Source of the DNA: Tricholoma matsutake
Lineage: Eukaryota > Basidiomycota > Agaricomycetes > Agaricales > Tricholomataceae
DNA: 64,000 nucleotides
NCBI GenBank assembly: GCA_026075535.2
Contig: AP026545.1
Location: forward strand, 6,820,001 to 6,884,000
Reading direction: 5' to 3'
The position numbers were made by a program, and so were the translations under genes. Below are positions 54,176 to 64,000 of the stretch, one piece after another. The notes under the pieces were generated by a model that was not told the DNA's origin, did no database searches, and saw only the letters and a program-made list of their open reading frames with translations. The number at the start of each line of letters is the position of its first letter. Position 1 is the stretch's first letter.

Positions 54176-55745
54176 TTGTCTTGAAATTAGGACACTTGAT
54201 GAGGAGAAGGGTGCAACTTCTTATAAGTTGAAGCCAAGTCCTTTCTGTCCCCCCACTTGGTATGACACATCAAGTGAACCTTGCCCCAGATTCCCTGCCT
54301 TGCTCAATCCACCCTTGTCAACTTCTAATGTCTGGGACCAACTCTGGGTATGACTGGAAATCTGACAAGTTCCTTCCTCCAGCTCAGTACTTAACAGTAT
54401 TTACAAACTCCTGATACAAGACAAAAGTAGCAAGCTTAAATACTAAAGGCCAGAGGCAATTGGAGTCTCCAAGGCTGTGATAATTGCAAACTGGCCTCTG
54501 AGACAAATATCCTGAAACTGTTTCATCAAATTGGAAATGAGGGAATTTCACCTCTAGGCAGTGCTGCTGATAGGAGGTGGGCTGTGATGCAAGGTGGCTG
54601 GGAAGGGTGGTGGAAAACGATTGGAAATCCAGTCAAGAGAATTGGTCTTGACAAAATCTCACAAAAGCATATTGATTGTAAACCACCCCTCTATGATATG
54701 CAGCATTATACACAGACTGAGTTGAGTAGTTACCTAGTAATATATGTCCATCTGTTATTTACTGTACTATATATAGTTTGAGTAGCAGTAACTGGCATAT
54801 TCTTGAGGCATCAGGAAATCCACAGGCAACATTGTGTGACATTGGATTCAGTAACATTTTGATGGCAATAATGTCATGCCAAGCCGAAATGTTGCCATGT
54901 CAATTTTGGCAAGTTTGCCATTGGAATGTTGGAACAACATCAGTCCATGTCTCCCTTAATGTCTCCCAAGCCATCTGCCACCGATGGCTAATGTTTATGA
55001 TGTCAAATGTATCTCAAGTCCTCAAGTTTAGATAGGGATGATAGCTATCTATATGTTCACTCACAGGTATTGAAGCCTTTGTCTTATCCTGCTGTTAACA
55101 CTCATGATTTCCAAAAGATGAGGAAACATGGTGACATTCTGGTTCTGCTCCATTGTTCAGGTATGACACCAGCAATGAGCAAGATCAAAGATGTCAGTAT
55201 GACACACAAACCTGCAACACCCAGAGTCAAGCCCTCAAGCCCAGAAAGTGGGAGAGTTCACTCTCCCTTCCTTTGCCATTGTCATCACCATGTCCTGTAC
55301 CACATCAACTTGTTGCTTTTTCCAAAGACCCTACAGTTCACTTGACCCAAAGATGACAAGCCAGAGCTTAAGTTAGGTGCTGACACATGGCATCAGGACT
55401 CAGAGACTTTCAAGTTGTTGAAAATTTGAAGTGCATAGTTTACTTACAACCAAGCCACAACCTCATGGAACATGTGGTGAGGAGTGTGCAAAAAGTAACT
55501 TTCTTGGCTAGCTTATTAACTTTTTCTTGAGGTGTCATGAAGCTGTCTTCATGGCCTGGTGGAAGTTACAGGTGAGAGTGGGTAGTGAATAACCATATGT
55601 TCCTCATATCAAGGCAGATGGTATTGAGGGAGAAAGAGTAGTGTGGAAGCAGCTGAGTATCAAGGGTACTGGAAAACCAGGACAGGGCATAGAGAGGGAG
55701 ATGATCAAAAGTTATATTTGTAAGCACTCATTTTTGCAATAAGTA
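54176..55745. other. Decayed or non-coding stretch with possible exon pieces
   Basis: Short frames with exon-like edges occur, for example TCACAG at about 55068 followed by V-L-K-P-L-S-Y-P-A-V-N-T-H-D-F and GTATGA at about 55160. Stops are frequent and no family is recognised. Confidence 0.3.
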
Positions 55746-56039
55746 TTGGTGTTTGATTACTGGCAAAACAACCGAGCAGAAGGCTGTTTGACAAATCCAG
55801 CAAATGGTTTTAAGAAAGAAGCCTGGAAGGATTGGTGTGCCATTCCAAAAGAAAGGCCAAGATCATTTTCCCCACAATTGTACCTGAAGAAAATAATTTA
55901 CAAAGGGGACATCAATGATTGTGACAAATACTTACCCAAGTGTTCTGATCTTGCTGCCATTGATTGGTTCTGGGCCTCCAGCCAGGATGGTGAATATCCA
56001 CCTGGTGCTGAGAGCCAGTTATTGGATAAAATTGTCTAA
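55746..56039 (+). other. Unrecognised 97-codon ORF
   Basis: It includes F-K-K-E-A-W-K-D-W-C-A-I-P-K-E and W-A-S-S-Q-D-G-E-Y-P-P-G-A-E-S. The composition is protein-like and globular, but no domain is known to me. The first codon is TTG, so it would be an internal exon. It could be a relic of a transposon-linked gene. Confidence 0.3.
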
Positions 56040-56099
56040 CACATTTGGTAAAGCTGTAATGGTGCTGTAAGTATTCATACATCATTGTGATATGTAAGT

Positions 56100-56750
56100 T
56101 AATATGCATGTATGCAGCATAGCTTTCTGGTGTGTGCACTTCCTCTGATTCGGAATCGTCAGTTCTAGCAATCTTTGCAGTGGCCACTTTGGCATATATC
56201 ACCTCCTTCAACTCTTTTGAACACTTCCACAGTGAGCTGTTTTATCATGCTAAGGATTTGCTTCTGGGTAAGTCCCTTGTCCTTGATTTCAGCCTTAACC
56301 TTGTTGCATACACACTCATTGTAATACTGGCAGGAGTAGATTTCCAGGTGTTGGGGTCGATGTTGTGGTTTCATTTGGATTTGGAATTGTTTAACCCCAT
56401 TTTGCAACTGCTTACTGATCTTATGATTATTGAACCAGATGACTTGAGGTGCTGAGAAACTTCTATTCCAGATGGGCTTAGTGTGACAGATGTCAACCTA
56501 CCTTTTTTTGTTTGGTAATGAGAGCCCATTCCCCTTCCTGATAGGAATCAACCAGCATATTGGGGTCATGAGCTTCTAATGGCCAATGAGAGAACCATTC
56601 ATGGTGTAGAGCAGGCCAAAAGAGTGCCAGTTTTTTCTGTTTTTGCTTTTCTAGAAATTTGTGCAGCTCACTCTGGAGGAACACAAGTTGTTCTTTGTTT
56701 GCCCAGCAGTGCAGCACCATTATCACTGTGAGATGTGAGACATTAGACAT
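56100..56750 (-). pseudogene. Fragment of a repetitive mushroom hypothetical protein
   Basis: The frame 56750-56493 has N-K-E-Q-L-V-F-L-Q-S-E-L-H-K-F-L-E and A-L-F-W-P-A-L-H-H-E-W-F-S-H-W-P. A second frame (56407-56165) has Y-S-C-Q-Y-Y-N-E-C-V-C-N-K-V-K-A-E-I and I-K-Q-L-T-V-E-V-F. A third overlapping frame continues E-V-I-Y-A-K-V-A. The pattern (a site with K-x-Q-x-x-F-L-x-S, then F-W-P-x-L-x-x-E-W-F-x-x-W-P, then a Y-x-x-x-Y-Y segment) resembles a family repeated in many mushroom genomes, recalled from memory. Function is unknown. Frame changes make it a pseudogene. Confidence 0.4.
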
Positions 56751-57027
56751 TAGAAACCTGCTATGAGTAGTTATCCCGACATAACTTATAGTTACTTACC
56801 TTGAATCTGATGATAATATCACCGATCAACATAGCCAGATCACATGGAAAGCTTGTAAAACTTTTGGCCAGATTGTGGCATGGGTAGCCACTGTACAGTT
56901 CCCCCGCTGTATATAGGACAAGTTCACAAGCACCACACTGATAACTTAACCAGATTACTGATCAGTAGTTTTTTGCTAAATAAAATCCCCACACATCCTC
57001 ATTGCCCACATGGTCCACTCAGCCACT

Positions 57028-58469
57028 TAGTGCTTAAAAGTCCAGTCCAGTTCTTATATTTTACATATTCTACAAAAACCAGACCAGACCCTACAGGACC
57101 GGTCTGCATTGGTTACATGTCAGTTCAAAACCAGTCCTGACTGGTTTTTGACCAGACCAGCAGTCCAACCAATATTTTACCAACTAACGACATAGACTAA
57201 TTTAGAAACAACAAAAAAAAAGAAAGCAAAGAAGTCCACCCCGCGAGCAGTGGCTCACAAGGCTGGACATCGGTGCTCAGAAAAGAAAAAAGAAAAAAAG
57301 AAGTCCCCTCCATCTTGCGTTTCGAGCAAGGGAGGGGTAGTGGTAGGTGTCAGCAACATGGGTGTTGTGTTGTGGGCCCAGGCCTTGTCATTGTCATGGG
57401 TGCTGTCATTGGCATTGGTGTTGATGGTGGTGCTGGCCATGGTGGTAGCATTGGTGTTGGTGTTGTCAGTGGTGTTGGTGTTGTCAGTGGTGTTGGTGTT
57501 GTTGGTGGTGTTGGTGTTGTCAGTGGCATTGGCATTGTTGTCTCCATCTCTGTGCATTGTCGTGCATCATGGTGTGGGGACCCATTGTTCATTGTTGTAA
57601 ACAGTTAGCACCTGCAATCCACTCCACAAGCAGTGGCTCGTGAGGCTGGGGTGGGTGCTGGGTTGTTGGTCATCATTAGCTTTTAAAGGGGGGGGGTGAG
57701 GTCGTTAGTGACTTGGCAGCACTGGAGTGACATGGCATGTACCTGGCATCACCCATTCCCACCTGTCATTTCCCTGCCTTTGCCTGCATTTGTCATCCCT
57801 GTCTGTCATGTGCCATCCTGTCCAATTTGTTGCCCTCATCAGCTACCAAGCACCTGCAATCCACCCATGAGCAGTCGCTTGTGAGGCTGGATGCAGGTGG
57901 GTCATTGTTACAAAGTTAAAACCTAAAAAAGATATAAAATATTAGTTGTAAAGAAAGAATGAAAAAAGATAATTACCTGGGGCATAAACATGCCCCAGTT
58001 GTGTGCAAGGAAGTCATTGCAAAGTGTTGGGAGCGATGTTGATGAAGTGAGACCATGAGAACTTAGTAAACAATGCCAAAAAAGTGGCACCACTTTGCAT
58101 TTGCACTTGCATTGAAAGGCGCAAACAACAGCAAATGGACCATGCCCTCTCTGGAGTATTTAACCTTCTCACTTTTCACCCATTCTCGCCTGGGTGTCCC
58201 CCACTATGTAGTATTTCATCCTTATGTTTATATATTTTATAGTCATAATATATATATCTAATCAGACCACAGGTAGGACTGTAGGTTCGGTCCTCCACCA
58301 GTTTGAACTGGTCTTTAACAGTTCTGGTAAATGTAGGTGATAAGCAGAACCATGGACTGAACCACTTTGTTAAGGTGTGAAACTGGGACCGATAGTCCTG
58401 CAGGACCGGTTCTGGTTCAGTCTGGTCCTGGTCTTTTTTTGGTTCAATGAACCAGACCTTTAAGCACTG
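57028..58469. mobile_element. Non-autonomous hAT-type element, 1442 bp
   Basis: The ends TAGTGCTTAAAAGTCC and GACCTTTAAGCACTG are inverted and resemble the TAGTGTTTAAAGGTCC family. The octamer CAGCCACT flanks both sides (57020-57027, 58470-58477), a perfect duplication. ACCAG/CTGGT words crowd both ends. The interior has a GGTGTTGGTGTTGTCAGT microsatellite at about 57415-57540. No transposase found. Confidence 0.9.
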
Positions 58470-58624
58470 CAGCCACTCAAGTCCCTGCCACTAAAGCCAC
58501 TACAGATGTGGCCAACTCCCCTGATGCCCAACAATCAATATTGTGACTGCATAAGATTGGAGTGAAGGTTGTGCCTGGCAGTGAGTTTACCTTATCTTCT
58601 TGTTTGTGATATATACTTAGCCTC

Positions 58625-58999
58625 TTGCTTTTATCAGTTCTGCACCCTCTCTCAACTACCTCTGCCAATGGTAACCTTACCACTGCGCATGTCAGTGCAT
58701 CTCCTAACAAAGATGGCACCATGTCATTCGCATGTGGGCCTGTTCAGAGTTCAATACCATCAATGTTGCATGAGAGACATTTTACATCGTCACTGTGGGG
58801 ACCAGTGTTGGCATATTCTGCAACTCTTATTCCCAATGACAGACTCATGAACAGTTCACTTTTCCAGGCACTGGCGGACTCATTCCTTATGAGTGTCAAG
58901 TGTTCTGTGTGGAAGAAATGCTCAACCCTTGAGGTGGCACTTGGAGTGTTCCAGGTAGCACTAGGCTTCAATACTGTCAAGTTGTTATTGAAGGACTGA
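58625..58999 (+). other. Unrecognised 124-codon ORF
   Basis: It contains F-A-C-G-P-V-Q-S-S-I-P-S-M-L, W-G-P-V-L-A-Y-S-A-T-L and V-A-L-G-V-F-Q-V-A-L-G-F. There is no ATG at the stated start and no domain is recognised. It may be chance. Confidence 0.2.
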
Positions 59000-59007
59000 T
59001 ATGGTGA

Positions 59008-59294
59008 CCCCCCCCCCTCTCTCTCGCTCCACATGTGAGCAGGGGGGGGGGGTTCTTGTTCTTTCCTACATGAGCTACCCCCTCTCTCTCAAGCAGGGGG
59101 TGTTCTTAATATTTTCTTATTAGTTTTATTAGTATATAATATTATATTGCAAATTACAGTACAAACTAATGGTTGTGACTGGTTGCAACCAGTTGCAACC
59201 AGTCAGTTGCAGTTGCGGTTGGTGAGATTTTGTAAGCAAGGCAACCAGTCGTGGTTGTGGTTGCAGCCAAAAGGGGCTGCAACTGCAACCCAAC
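59008..59294. repeat. C-run/G-run hairpin and a hAT-like GGTTGCAACC-rich stretch
   Basis: A run of about 10 C at 59008 and a run of about 10 G at 59042 can pair; both neighbour CTCTCTC tracts. At 59165-59290 the words GGTTGCAACCAGTTGC and GGTTGTGGTTGC resemble the ends of the 49795 hAT-type element. No clear ends. Confidence 0.4.
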
Positions 59295-59584
59295 TGTTAG
59301 GAAACAGGTAAACTTTGCACTCCCCCCCCGTATTCCTATCAGAGTCCTAGGAGTCCGAGTTTTCCAATAAGAGTCCGATTGGAATCCAATAGGAGTCCTA
59401 CTAGTCTGACACTAGTCCTAGTAGTCCGATAGGAATCCAATCGGAATGTATCTTGATGACCATGTACTGTTGTTTCCAAGAAATTCCTAGTAAATTCCTA
59501 GTAAATTCCAAGATGAAGTCAGACTACCACATTTATAACTTGGTGAAAATTTCCCCCAAGTGCTTACAAGATAAATGGGTAAAG

Positions 59585-59660
59585 CAGGGATTGAACCATG
59601 GACCATGGGATGTAAGTCACACAATGACTAAACAAGCACTCAACCAGTTGAGCCACAGGA
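59585..59660 (-). ncRNA. tRNA-like / SINE-head sequence
   Basis: On the minus strand TGGCTCAACTGG (59655-59644) fits an RNA polymerase III A box and GGTTCAATCCC (59598-59588) a B box, about 58 nt apart. That is longer than in most tRNAs. It could be a tRNA-derived SINE head or a relic of a tRNA gene. Confidence 0.35.
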
Positions 59661-60942
59661 GAATTATTAAATATGTAATACAAAGTCCATTTAATGCACT
59701 TAGGGATAGTTCACATATTTTTAACCTCCCTCACGAGAGTTCGAAAAAAAATTGATGAGCCCTTGCGAAGACGTGAGGAACTAATATAACTAATATAGAT
59801 TAAAAAAATACCCCCCAATGCAAACACAGGGGGGAGACAATTAATTATACTATTTAAAATTCTACAAAAACAAAAAACCACCCCCCCATTTTGCAGGGGG
59901 GGAGGGGGTGGTGGTGCATTGCATTTTGGTGTGGAGGTGGTGACATGGCCATTAGCACCCATTCCACCCTACAAGCAAAGCTCACAGCAGTGGGGTTTGG
60001 GTGCTGGGGTGCCATCTCCTTCTCATAGACCCCATGATCCACCCCATGAGCAGATGCTCATGGCAGTGGTGTGGTGTCCCCCCTGCATCCCTCGTCTCCT
60101 CCTCCCTCATCTCCCCCTCCTCATCATCATTCCACCCACTGTCCACCCCACGAGCAGTTTCTCGCGAGGCTGGTGGTAAGTGGTGTGTTGTTTGGGGTGC
60201 CATCTCATCATCCCCACCCCCTTGTCATCCCCCCCTCATCATCCCTTGCTGCCCTCGTCTCATCTGGTGCTGGTGCCCATTGCCTTCCCCTTGTCTCTCC
60301 CTCCCCCATCTCGTCTCCCCCTCCACCCTCTCGTCTCCCCCTCCACCCTCTCATCTCCCCCTCCCTGTCATTGTTGTTGTTGTTGTCACTTCCTTGTCTC
60401 CCTCCCCATCCCTCTTTGTCTCCGTGGGTGTTCGTGGTGGGGTGGCGGCATCGTCGGGGTCATCTCGCGTCCCTCCGCTGTTACCAACAGCTTAGAACCT
60501 AGAAGATGAAAGAAAAACAGTTAGTGTAAACTCAAAGTCAAAGGGAAAAAAAAAACTTGCCTAGGGCCCAAATGACGCAGATTGCGTTGTTTGGGCCAGT
60601 CTGTCCGTCCGTCCATCGTTAACCTGTAGTTTAGGACCTAAAAAACAAAAGAAAGATGTTAGTTAGTTTAGAAAACAAGAAACAAATGAAAAAAAAACTT
60701 GCTGCTTGTATCCATTGATGGCCATTGGCCCCTCTTGACGGCACGGGAGTGGGAGTGGGAGTGGGAGTGGGAATGGTGGTGGTGGTGGTGGTTGAGGTGG
60801 GAGGTGGCCATGGTCATCATCATTGGTGGTGGTGGTGGTGGTGGGAGAATGATGAGCTGGCAGGTGTGGTGACGCAGCTATGTGCTTTGTCATCACATCT
60901 GCGGGAACGGTATGTAGTGCAGTACGAGCATGTACCTTCAAT

Positions 60943-61025
60943 GACTGCTTAGTGTAGTGGTCTTGTTGTTACTGTAAGTTTATGAGAGCTCTGGGGTTCA
61001 ATTCTGCCATGCATGTCTACTTTTT
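60943..61025 (+). ncRNA. tRNA-like sequence with a T-run
   Basis: TAGTGTAGTGG at 60950 fits an A box and GGTTCAATTCT at 60995 a B box, 45 nt apart as in a tRNA. TTTTT follows at 61021. The T-stem pairs poorly, so it is probably a decayed or SINE-like copy. Confidence 0.35.
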
Positions 61026-61501
61026 CTATTATTACTAAGCAATGCTGCTATCATTCCTATCAGAATCCTATGTTGTCCAATGTCTCTGCATAACCTCGGA
61101 ATATTCCTATGTGATTCCTATGATCAGAAATTCCTAGGAAATTCTGATGGTCTGATCAGATTCTGATCAGACTGCATCAGACTGGACTAGGACTGAACCT
61201 GCCATTTCATGTCAATTTGGCTGGTGAAAATGACATTGGAATATGGTCAGATTCCAATCAGAGTCCGATTGGAATCATCGGAATCATCAGATTCCTATAG
61301 GAATACGGGGGAGTGTAAAGACCTCGGAAACAGCCCCATTACCTAATAATATTTTATTTTATTTTATTATGTCGAATTACACTACATTATGCTGAATGAC
61401 GCTACACTTTGATAGCATGAGAATTTTATTTTGCATGCATCAATATGTATGCGCATGTATGAGCATGTCAGCAACAACAATGTACAATATATGTAACATA
61501 G

Positions 61502-61546
61502 TATATAAACCTTAAATATACACCTAGGGGACCCCAGTTGTGTTCT
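61502..61546 (+). promoter_or_regulatory. Family C promoter: TATA box and predicted transcript start
   Basis: TATATAAAC at about 61502-61510 lies about 30 bp before AGTTGTGTTCT (61536-61546). That segment is the exact reverse complement of AGAACACAACT at 61679-61689, so transcription is inferred to begin at 61536. Confidence 0.5.
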
Positions 61547-61678
61547 CTTAGGTATTCCACCTACACTTGTGGTGTGAAACACCTTTCTCAACAAACTCAT
61601 CTATTAATAACCCCTTGCATCAAAACCATCAACTCCCCCATCACTTAGCTAGCAGATAGTGGGTGTCGCCATAACAGA

Positions 61679-61689
61679 AGAACACAACT
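61679..61689 (+). promoter_or_regulatory. Family C predicted self-priming primer-binding site
   Basis: AGAACACAACT begins 2 nt after the LTR and pairs over 11 nt with 61536-61546 in the LTR. This is the arrangement of self-primed (Tf1-type) elements. Confidence 0.5.
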
Positions 61690-61917
61690 CTCCATATCAG
61701 TGCACCTTCTCTTACTTGTGCATACATCATTGTTTCACTGTGCCACATCCAATTACTCATCCTTTTGGCAAGAGCCAGAAGTACTTGTATATATGTAATC
61801 TACCTTTTCTTTTGTAAGCCGACACCAGCCCTCACCTTACATTGTGACTGCCAGTGATCAAGAGGCAGCGCTTGTCATTAGGACAGCTGCAACCAGACAA
61901 CTGATTGGATCTGGTTG

Positions 61918-62453
61918 ACACAAGAGGCAGAGCAATATATTACCCTGGAGAAAATGTTGGGAATAATGGGAGAAAAAGACACTTTTTCACTGGGGAAAAA
62001 TAAAAGGAACCATCAGTAAAAATATGTTATTTTCCCACACTTTGTCCTTTTGGTTGCTGCAGGAAAACAACTAATCTGCTTCCAGGAGAAAAACTTGTGA
62101 ACATTAGGGGGAAAAAGGTCATTTTCCCACATATTCCCACTTTTTTCTCTGTGGAAAAATAACTAATCTGTTTCTAGCTGAAAAAAATTGTGGAAGTCAG
62201 GAGAAAAAATGTTATTTTCACCAGATATAGAGAAAATGTGGAAAAAAAGATATATTTCCCCTCCATCTTCACCTGATTTTCTCCCAGGAATGGATGAGTT
62301 ATTTTTGCTGAGCAAGAGCAAAGAGAAAAGTGTGGGAAAAACAACATTTCTTTACTGGTGGTTCCTTTTATTTTTCCCCAGGGAAAAAGTGTCTTTTTTC
62401 CCTATTATTCCCAACATATTCTCCAGGGTAATATATTGCTCTGCCTCTTGTGT
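61918..62453. mobile_element. Inverted-repeat (MITE-like) element in the family C leader, 536 bp
   Basis: The ends are ACACAAGAGGCAGAGCAATA and TATTGCTCTGCCTCTTGTGT. The arms extend about 110 bp through CCTGGAGAAAATGTTGGGAA and AAATAAAAGGAACCA. The interior repeats GGGAAAA/TTTTCCC words. No ORF. The target duplication is unclear. Confidence 0.8.
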
Positions 62454-62714
62454 GAGTTGCAATTTACATTACTCTAATCGGATGACTATTTTAGTTACAA
62501 GCTGAATTCAGTATTATCCCCAAGATCAGGCACTGTTGGAAGGGATATTGATCCAAAGTGCTTGACAAACAAACAAACAAACAAACAATTAATGAACAAA
62601 TGGGTTTTGCTGAGTTTGGTACCCGAGTTACCGAATCACGTGACCCATAGACATTTGGAGAGGTCCTGAAGACCAAGTTTTGAGTCTGTCGAAGAAGTGA
62701 TTCATCACAGATCT

Positions 62715-63835
62715 AACAATTATTTCTGAACCCTCAACTTCTAATCCTGGCCCTAATCCTGTTCCCACACCAGCGCTAGAGGCAAAAATTGATGCGCTTA
62801 TGGTGCAAATGTCACAATTAGTGTCAGTGTTGGCAGCATCACAGCCCAGACCAGCAGAAGTACAGCCAGAGATGACAGGAGATAGAGATGATGAGATGGA
62901 GGAGATGGTGGAGTGGATGTCACAGGATGATGTGCAGGCAGCAGAGAAATCTGGAAATGGAAAAGTGCGCTTACCTAAGTACATGCCCCTGCAAATCTTT
63001 GACAGTACCATGGAGAATACAAAATCTTTTATCAGCTCTATAGTATTGTACATCCATGGGAGGAAGCCAGAGTTTCATACAGCCAAGTCTAGGATTATGT
63101 TTGCTCTCTCATACATTCAGGGGGGAAGCACAGTTCTGGAGAAATGAGGCTATTAATCAAATTGCCATGGGAAATAAACCATTTAGCCTTCAAGGAATTT
63201 CTGGAGAGATTGGAGGCACAGTTTGGGGACCCTAATCCAAAGGTGACAGCCAATGCCAAATTAAAAACCATGAACCAAGGTTCCCTAATGGTGGATGAAT
63301 TTATTTTGCAGTTCAAAGCAGAAGCTTTGCAGATGGATATGGGAGAAGCAGCATTGGTAGAATTTTTGAAAGCAGAATTAAATCCCTCTTTATTCAAGTC
63401 TATCTACTGATGACCTTCTATGCCAGAGAAGTTGGACAAGTGGTATAATTGGGAGATGCACCTTGATTGGCAATATCGGCAGGAACAGGTGGAATCGAAG
63501 TTGATGTACAGAAGTAGTAAATTTGGAAAGCCATCAGGAGGGAAGTCCAAGAAAGGAAAGGCACCTCAGGTGCAAACTCTGAGGGCACCACCATTGGCCA
63601 TGGCAGTGACACCTATAGTTATGGAGTCAGCAGCACCAGCAGATGCAATGGAGGTTGATCAAGTGGGGAGACGAGCACCACTTAAATGTTTTAACTGTGG
63701 GCAGTTAGGACACATTGCTAGGAATTGTAGGCAGAAAAGAAAGATTAGGGAAGCTACAATTGAGGAAGTGAAGCCAGAGGAAGGCAGGCACAAGAATTCT
63801 GTGGAAGAGTCCCAGTGAAGGTTTCCCCATTGGTG
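62715..63835 (+). pseudogene. Family C gag, frameshifted
   Basis: A proline-rich start (S-N-P-G-P-N-P-V-P) leads to A-K-I-D-A-L-M-V-Q-M, an acidic linker, then K-Y-M-P-L-Q-I-F-D. Near 63130-63180 the capsid frame moves twice (F-W-R-N-E-A-I-N-Q, then H-L-A-F-K-E-F-L-E-R-L). A TGA at 63408-63410 precedes P-E-K-L-D-K-W-Y-N-W. The knuckle C-F-N-C-G-Q-L-G-H-I-A-R-N-C is near 63690. TGA at 63816-63818 ends the frame. Gag packages element RNA; this copy is broken. Confidence 0.8.
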
Positions 63836-63964
63836 ACCCAGAATTGTTACAATGTATTAGTATCTGAGAACCCAGAGCAAATCAGAAAAGAAAATTCAGG
63901 AGCAGTACAACCATTGTGAATTATGTGACAAAGAAAATTGTCAAGTGCTGATTATATCAGCGGC
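63819..63964 (+). pseudogene. Start of family C protease region
   Basis: F-P-H-W and, in another frame, K-V-S-P-L-V-T-Q-N-C-Y-N-V-L-V-S match the first residues of the minus-strand protease ORF at 31972. It has stops and ends at 63964, where a different repeat begins. Confidence 0.7.
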
Positions 63965-64000
63965 TGATAGGTCCACCTAGGGACTACTGTGGATGGACCC
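63965..64000 (+). repeat. Possible start of a family A LTR at the window edge
   Basis: TGATAGGTCCACCT matches the first 14 bases of the family A LTRs; the following bases differ. It may be a variant LTR or chance. The window ends here. Confidence 0.35.

Larger units (their letters stand above)
59308..61325. mobile_element. hAT-type element of 2018 bp inside the family C LTR
   Basis: The octamer GGAAACAG is duplicated (59300-59307, 61326-61333), and it is part of the LTR end. Inside, ACTTTGCACTCCCC with CGTATTCCTATC at the left mirrors GATTCCTATAGGAATACG and GGGGAGTGTAAAG at the right. The subterminal regions repeat TCCGATTGGAATCC. The interior has C-rich and GGTGGT microsatellites. No transposase recognised. 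Confidence 0.85.
59295..61676 (+). repeat. Family C 5' LTR, split by a hAT-type element
   Basis: It starts TGTTAGGAAACAG, is interrupted at 59308, resumes at 61326 (GGAAACAGCCCCATTACC) and ends GGGTGTCGCCATAACA. The resumed part matches the 27414-28146 LTR in reverse. It is followed by a primer-binding site and gag, so it is a true 5' LTR. Confidence 0.85.

Noticed and set aside
57255..57608. Thr/Asn-rich and Val/Leu-rich ORFs across the 57.4-kb microsatellite
   Set aside because: They are translations of a GGTGTT-type repeat in several frames, not genes.
60001..60509. Pro/Ser-rich ORFs in the C-rich part of the 59308 element
   Set aside because: Low-complexity CCCTC tracts stay open in three frames; no motif or codon pattern supports coding.
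59295..61676. Family C LTR as a solo LTR
   Set aside because: A primer-binding site and gag of the same family follow directly, and no 5-bp target duplication flanks it, so it is better read as the 5' LTR of a longer element.
62188..62505. 105-codon ORF in the family C leader
   Set aside because: It lies in the GGGAAAA/TTTTCCC arms of the inverted-repeat element and is explained by that repeat.

Overview
This looks like a transposon-dense stretch of a basidiomycete (Agaricomycete-type) fungal nuclear genome. The signs are short GT-AG introns of about 50-70 nt, a mushroom-style NACHT NTPase, Ty3/gypsy chromoviruses with chromodomains, Ty1/copia, a DIRS/Ngaro-like tyrosine-recombinase retroelement, and many short hAT-type elements with 8-bp target duplications. 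Family names come from recognising motifs by eye; no search was run.

Layout. 0.4-2.1 kb holds a LINE relic and decayed host-type exons. 3.6-8.8 kb is a DIRS/Ngaro-like element (Gag, RT, RNase H, tyrosine recombinase) split by a solo gypsy LTR. 10.9-11.8 kb is a six-exon gene for a small hydrophilic LEA-like protein. 12.0-13.6 kb holds a 778-bp inverted-repeat element and a decayed inverted repeat. 13.9-15.5 kb is a NACHT NTPase without a sensor domain. 15.5-18.5 kb is the most unusual region: about 30 tandem 71-bp units, each a complete-looking short intron (GTGYGT, CTGAC, YYYAG), separated by a variable 3-nt spacer. The 3-nt spacing continues on both sides between unrelated intron-like sequences, so it may be an array of single-codon exons.

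From 19.5 to 32.5 kb there are hAT miniatures, a decayed copia element and a minus-strand chromovirus (family C). From 32.9 to 40.7 kb a minus-strand copia relic is split by a nearly intact 6-kb chromovirus (family B, 33397-39440) with almost identical LTRs, a 5-bp target duplication and an intact pol. From 40.7 to 48 kb lie family A relics, including a chimera that starts with an A LTR and ends with a B LTR. 48-59 kb holds more hAT elements, copia gag-protease and unrecognised or decayed coding pieces. 59.3-63.96 kb is the start of a plus-strand family C element whose 5' LTR is split by a 2-kb hAT-type element.

Only the LEA-like gene and the NACHT ORF look like host genes with good coding potential. 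Nearly everything else is mobile or decayed. Several catalytic residues in dead elements are lost by changes that look like CpG to TpG/CpA transitions, which suggests methylation-linked decay.
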